This document shows, piece after piece, positions 62,565 through 64,000 of a DNA stretch of 64,000 nucleotides. Each line of letters opens with the position of its first letter. Position 1 is the first letter of the stretch. The notes under the pieces were generated by a model. The model had not been told where the DNA came from and ran no database searches. It saw nothing but the letters and a program-made list of their open reading frames with translations. Source of the stretch: an uncultured Clostridia bacterium (lineage in GTDB: Bacteria; Bacillota; Clostridia; TANB77; CAG-508); the NCBI GenBank assembly GCA_934130975.1, contig CAKOYU010000010.1:3716-67715 (forward strand), given 5' to 3'. The translations under genes were made by a program, and so were the position numbers.

Positions 62565-63833
62565 CTATTGATTTTTTAAAAAATATACAGTATTTATAGC
62601 AATAGATTTTGCAACTTTTATTATATTTTCTTTTGATACCTTATTTATTTTTTCCATATATTCTTCTTCTGTTGTTGTTATATTAGTTAATTCATGTCCA
62701 AAAAGATATGTTATTTGAGTATCTTGTTCGTCATCAATACTTTTTATTACAGATATTATCCCTTTTTTTGCATTTGCAATATCTTCATCTGTAAAAATTC
62801 CATTTTTCATATCTTCTAACTGCTTTTTGATTATTTCCATTGCTTTTTGATAATTTTTGATTTCTATTCCACATTTGATAAATATATTACTTTTATATCT
62901 TATATAATTTGATCCTGCAGTATATGCTAAACTTGCTTTTTCTCTTACTTCTTGGAACATTTTTGAATTTGCAGATCCTCCTAGTATCGCATTATATACT
63001 ACTGCATCATACATCTGGCTTTCATCTTCTAAATGTAAATCAGCTCCTATAACTATTTTTCCTTGCGTTACATCCATCTCTTCTATTATTTCTTTTTCTT
63101 CAACATTTTCTTTTTCTTCTATTTTATTTAATATATATTGTGTTTCTCTATCTGGTAATTTTTGAATATTTTCATTTTCTTCTACTATTTTAGTTACTTC
63201 GTTTACATTTCCTGAAACAAATATGTCTATTTTGCATTCAGAAATCATTTTTTTATAATATTTATATAGATTTTCAGCTGTAATTTTTTCTAAGTCTTCT
63301 ATATAACCATATTTATAAAGTCCATATGATTTATCTTTATACATTTCTTCAAGACATCTATCAAATGCATATCTTGCTTTATTGTCAGCTTTGCCATTTA
63401 TAATTCTTTTTATATTTTCTTTTTCTTGATCTATATATTCTTGTTTAAAAGAATTGTTTTCTATTAACGGATTGAATATTATTTCTAACAATTTTTCTAT
63501 TGCTGTTTTCAACATATTTTCATCTTTTTGTGGAATATAATTATCATTTATTGTTTCTATATAAAATTTTAATACATGATTATCTCCTGTTTTATCTATT
63601 CCACAATTAAAGCTTGCTCCATACATTTCTTCCATATCTTTGCTTATCTGCGCTAATGTTGGCATGTTTTTACTTCCTCTTCTTAATACTGCAGATATCA
63701 ATGCATTTTTTGTTACATTTTCTCTAGTAATTGGCATAGTTAAAAATACAGCTATTAAATTTGTTTTAAATTTGTCTGTTTGTATCTCATGCAATTTGAT
63801 TCCTTTTTTTATCTCTTTCTCTTTATATTGCAT
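62565..63833 (-). CDS. M16 family peptidase-like protein, inactive partner
   Basis: 422 residues from the ATG at 63833 (AAAGGA ten bases upstream); an ATG three codons earlier is too close to that site. It has the M16 fold (VLRRGSKNMPTLAQISKDMEEMYGASF) but no HXXEH, so it probably forms the non-catalytic half of a heterodimer with the 61257 protein. The C-terminal half shows the M16C domain (VYNAILGGSANSKMFQEVREKASLAYTAGS). Confidence 0.85.
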   Translation of the reverse strand: MQYKEKEIKKGIKLHEIQTDKFKTNLIAVFLTMPITRENVTKNALISAVLRRGSKNMPTLAQISKDMEEMYGASFNCGIDKTGDNHVLKFYIETINDNYIPQKDENMLKTAIEKLLEIIFNPLIENNSFKQEYIDQEKENIKRIINGKADNKARYAFDRCLEEMYKDKSYGLYKYGYIEDLEKITAENLYKYYKKMISECKIDIFVSGNVNEVTKIVEENENIQKLPDRETQYILNKIEEKENVEEKEIIEEMDVTQGKIVIGADLHLEDESQMYDAVVYNAILGGSANSKMFQEVREKASLAYTAGSNYIRYKSNIFIKCGIEIKNYQKAMEIIKKQLEDMKNGIFTDEDIANAKKGIISVIKSIDDEQDTQITYLFGHELTNITTTEEEYMEKINKVSKENIIKVAKSIAINTVYFLKNQ

Positions 63834-63933
63834 TTTTATCATTCCTTTCCATTTTTGCTAATATATAGTATAATATATTTCTAACTAATTATTCAAGTTT
63901 TTTATTTAATTTAGTATTTATTGTAATAAAAAT

Positions 63934-63955
63934 CCTCCGGCATAGCCGGAGGTAT
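63934..63955. terminator. Terminator near the right edge
   Basis: CCTCCGGC pairs with GCCGGAGG around ATA, with T-rich sequence on both sides. It probably ends a gene beyond the window on the minus strand. The last 45 bases hold no recognisable gene. Confidence 0.75.
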
Positions 63956-64000
63956 TTTACTCATAACGCCCATAGGGCTATGTTACAAGCAGAGCCTCAA

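Overview
The window is very AT-rich and comes from a spore-forming, Gram-positive Clostridia-type bacterium. It carries Spo0A, a Spo0E-like phosphatase, PolC-type DNA polymerase III, MinD/MinE, DapL-route diaminopimelate synthesis, a cortex-type amidase, a GerS-like protein and strong AAGGAGG ribosome binding sites. Many housekeeping genes sit among unknown genes, which fits an uncultured gut lineage. The species cannot be named from the sequence.

Layout. Positions 1-11300 are an accessory region with pieces of at least two mobilizable elements. They are an SF2 helicase with at least nine helicase-associated repeats (runs off the left edge), an oriT-like region, a MobV relaxase, a large serine recombinase broken by one extra base, a short RlmN/Cfr-like radical SAM protein, a broken MobC-like gene beside a second oriT-like segment, a TnpV-like protein and an intact large serine recombinase. 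A tRNA-Gly closes this region. Positions 11500-13800 hold a MITE-like repeat, cysE and a cytoplasmic alpha-amylase.

Positions 13875-18200 are the most unusual part. A three-gene cassette encodes a sigma-factor-like protein with five N-terminal repeats of about 68 residues, a 143-residue unknown and a PD-(D/E)XK nuclease-like protein. It is preceded by a leader ORF overlapping a strong intrinsic terminator. Next to it, a 36-codon gene and a small RNA are transcribed towards each other, and a 14-nt direct repeat makes the RNA antisense to the start of the small gene. This layout resembles the par locus of pAD1.

Positions 18200-34000 carry spo0A, yigZ, a BaiN/HI0933-like flavoprotein, three unknown proteins, tRNA-Gln and tRNA-His, an acyl-CoA synthetase with a TetR regulator, a cluster of DnaA boxes and polC with a duplicated OB domain. 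Positions 34300-49900 hold dapF-dapL-ddl, a class B penicillin-binding protein, an mgtA-type ATPase bracketed by 32-bp repeats, mazF, a GerS-like gene, dusB, an ftsW/rodA gene and a cwlD gene (both frameshifted), minE and minD, and one compositionally foreign gene. Positions 49900-64000 hold a CNNM/CorC protein, a GGDEF protein with a degenerate receiver, an Ig-like membrane protein, a 1756-residue thioester/DUF11/SpaA surface protein, dacF, tRNA-Gly and tRNA-Cys, two small unknown genes, a Spo0E-like gene and a pair of M16 peptidases.

Three dispersed non-coding repeat families recur: a MITE-like palindrome, a second hairpin element and a 32-bp tandem unit. Four single-base insertions, each placing a C before GG on the coding strand, break three otherwise conserved genes. 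They may be real mutations or sequencing errors.
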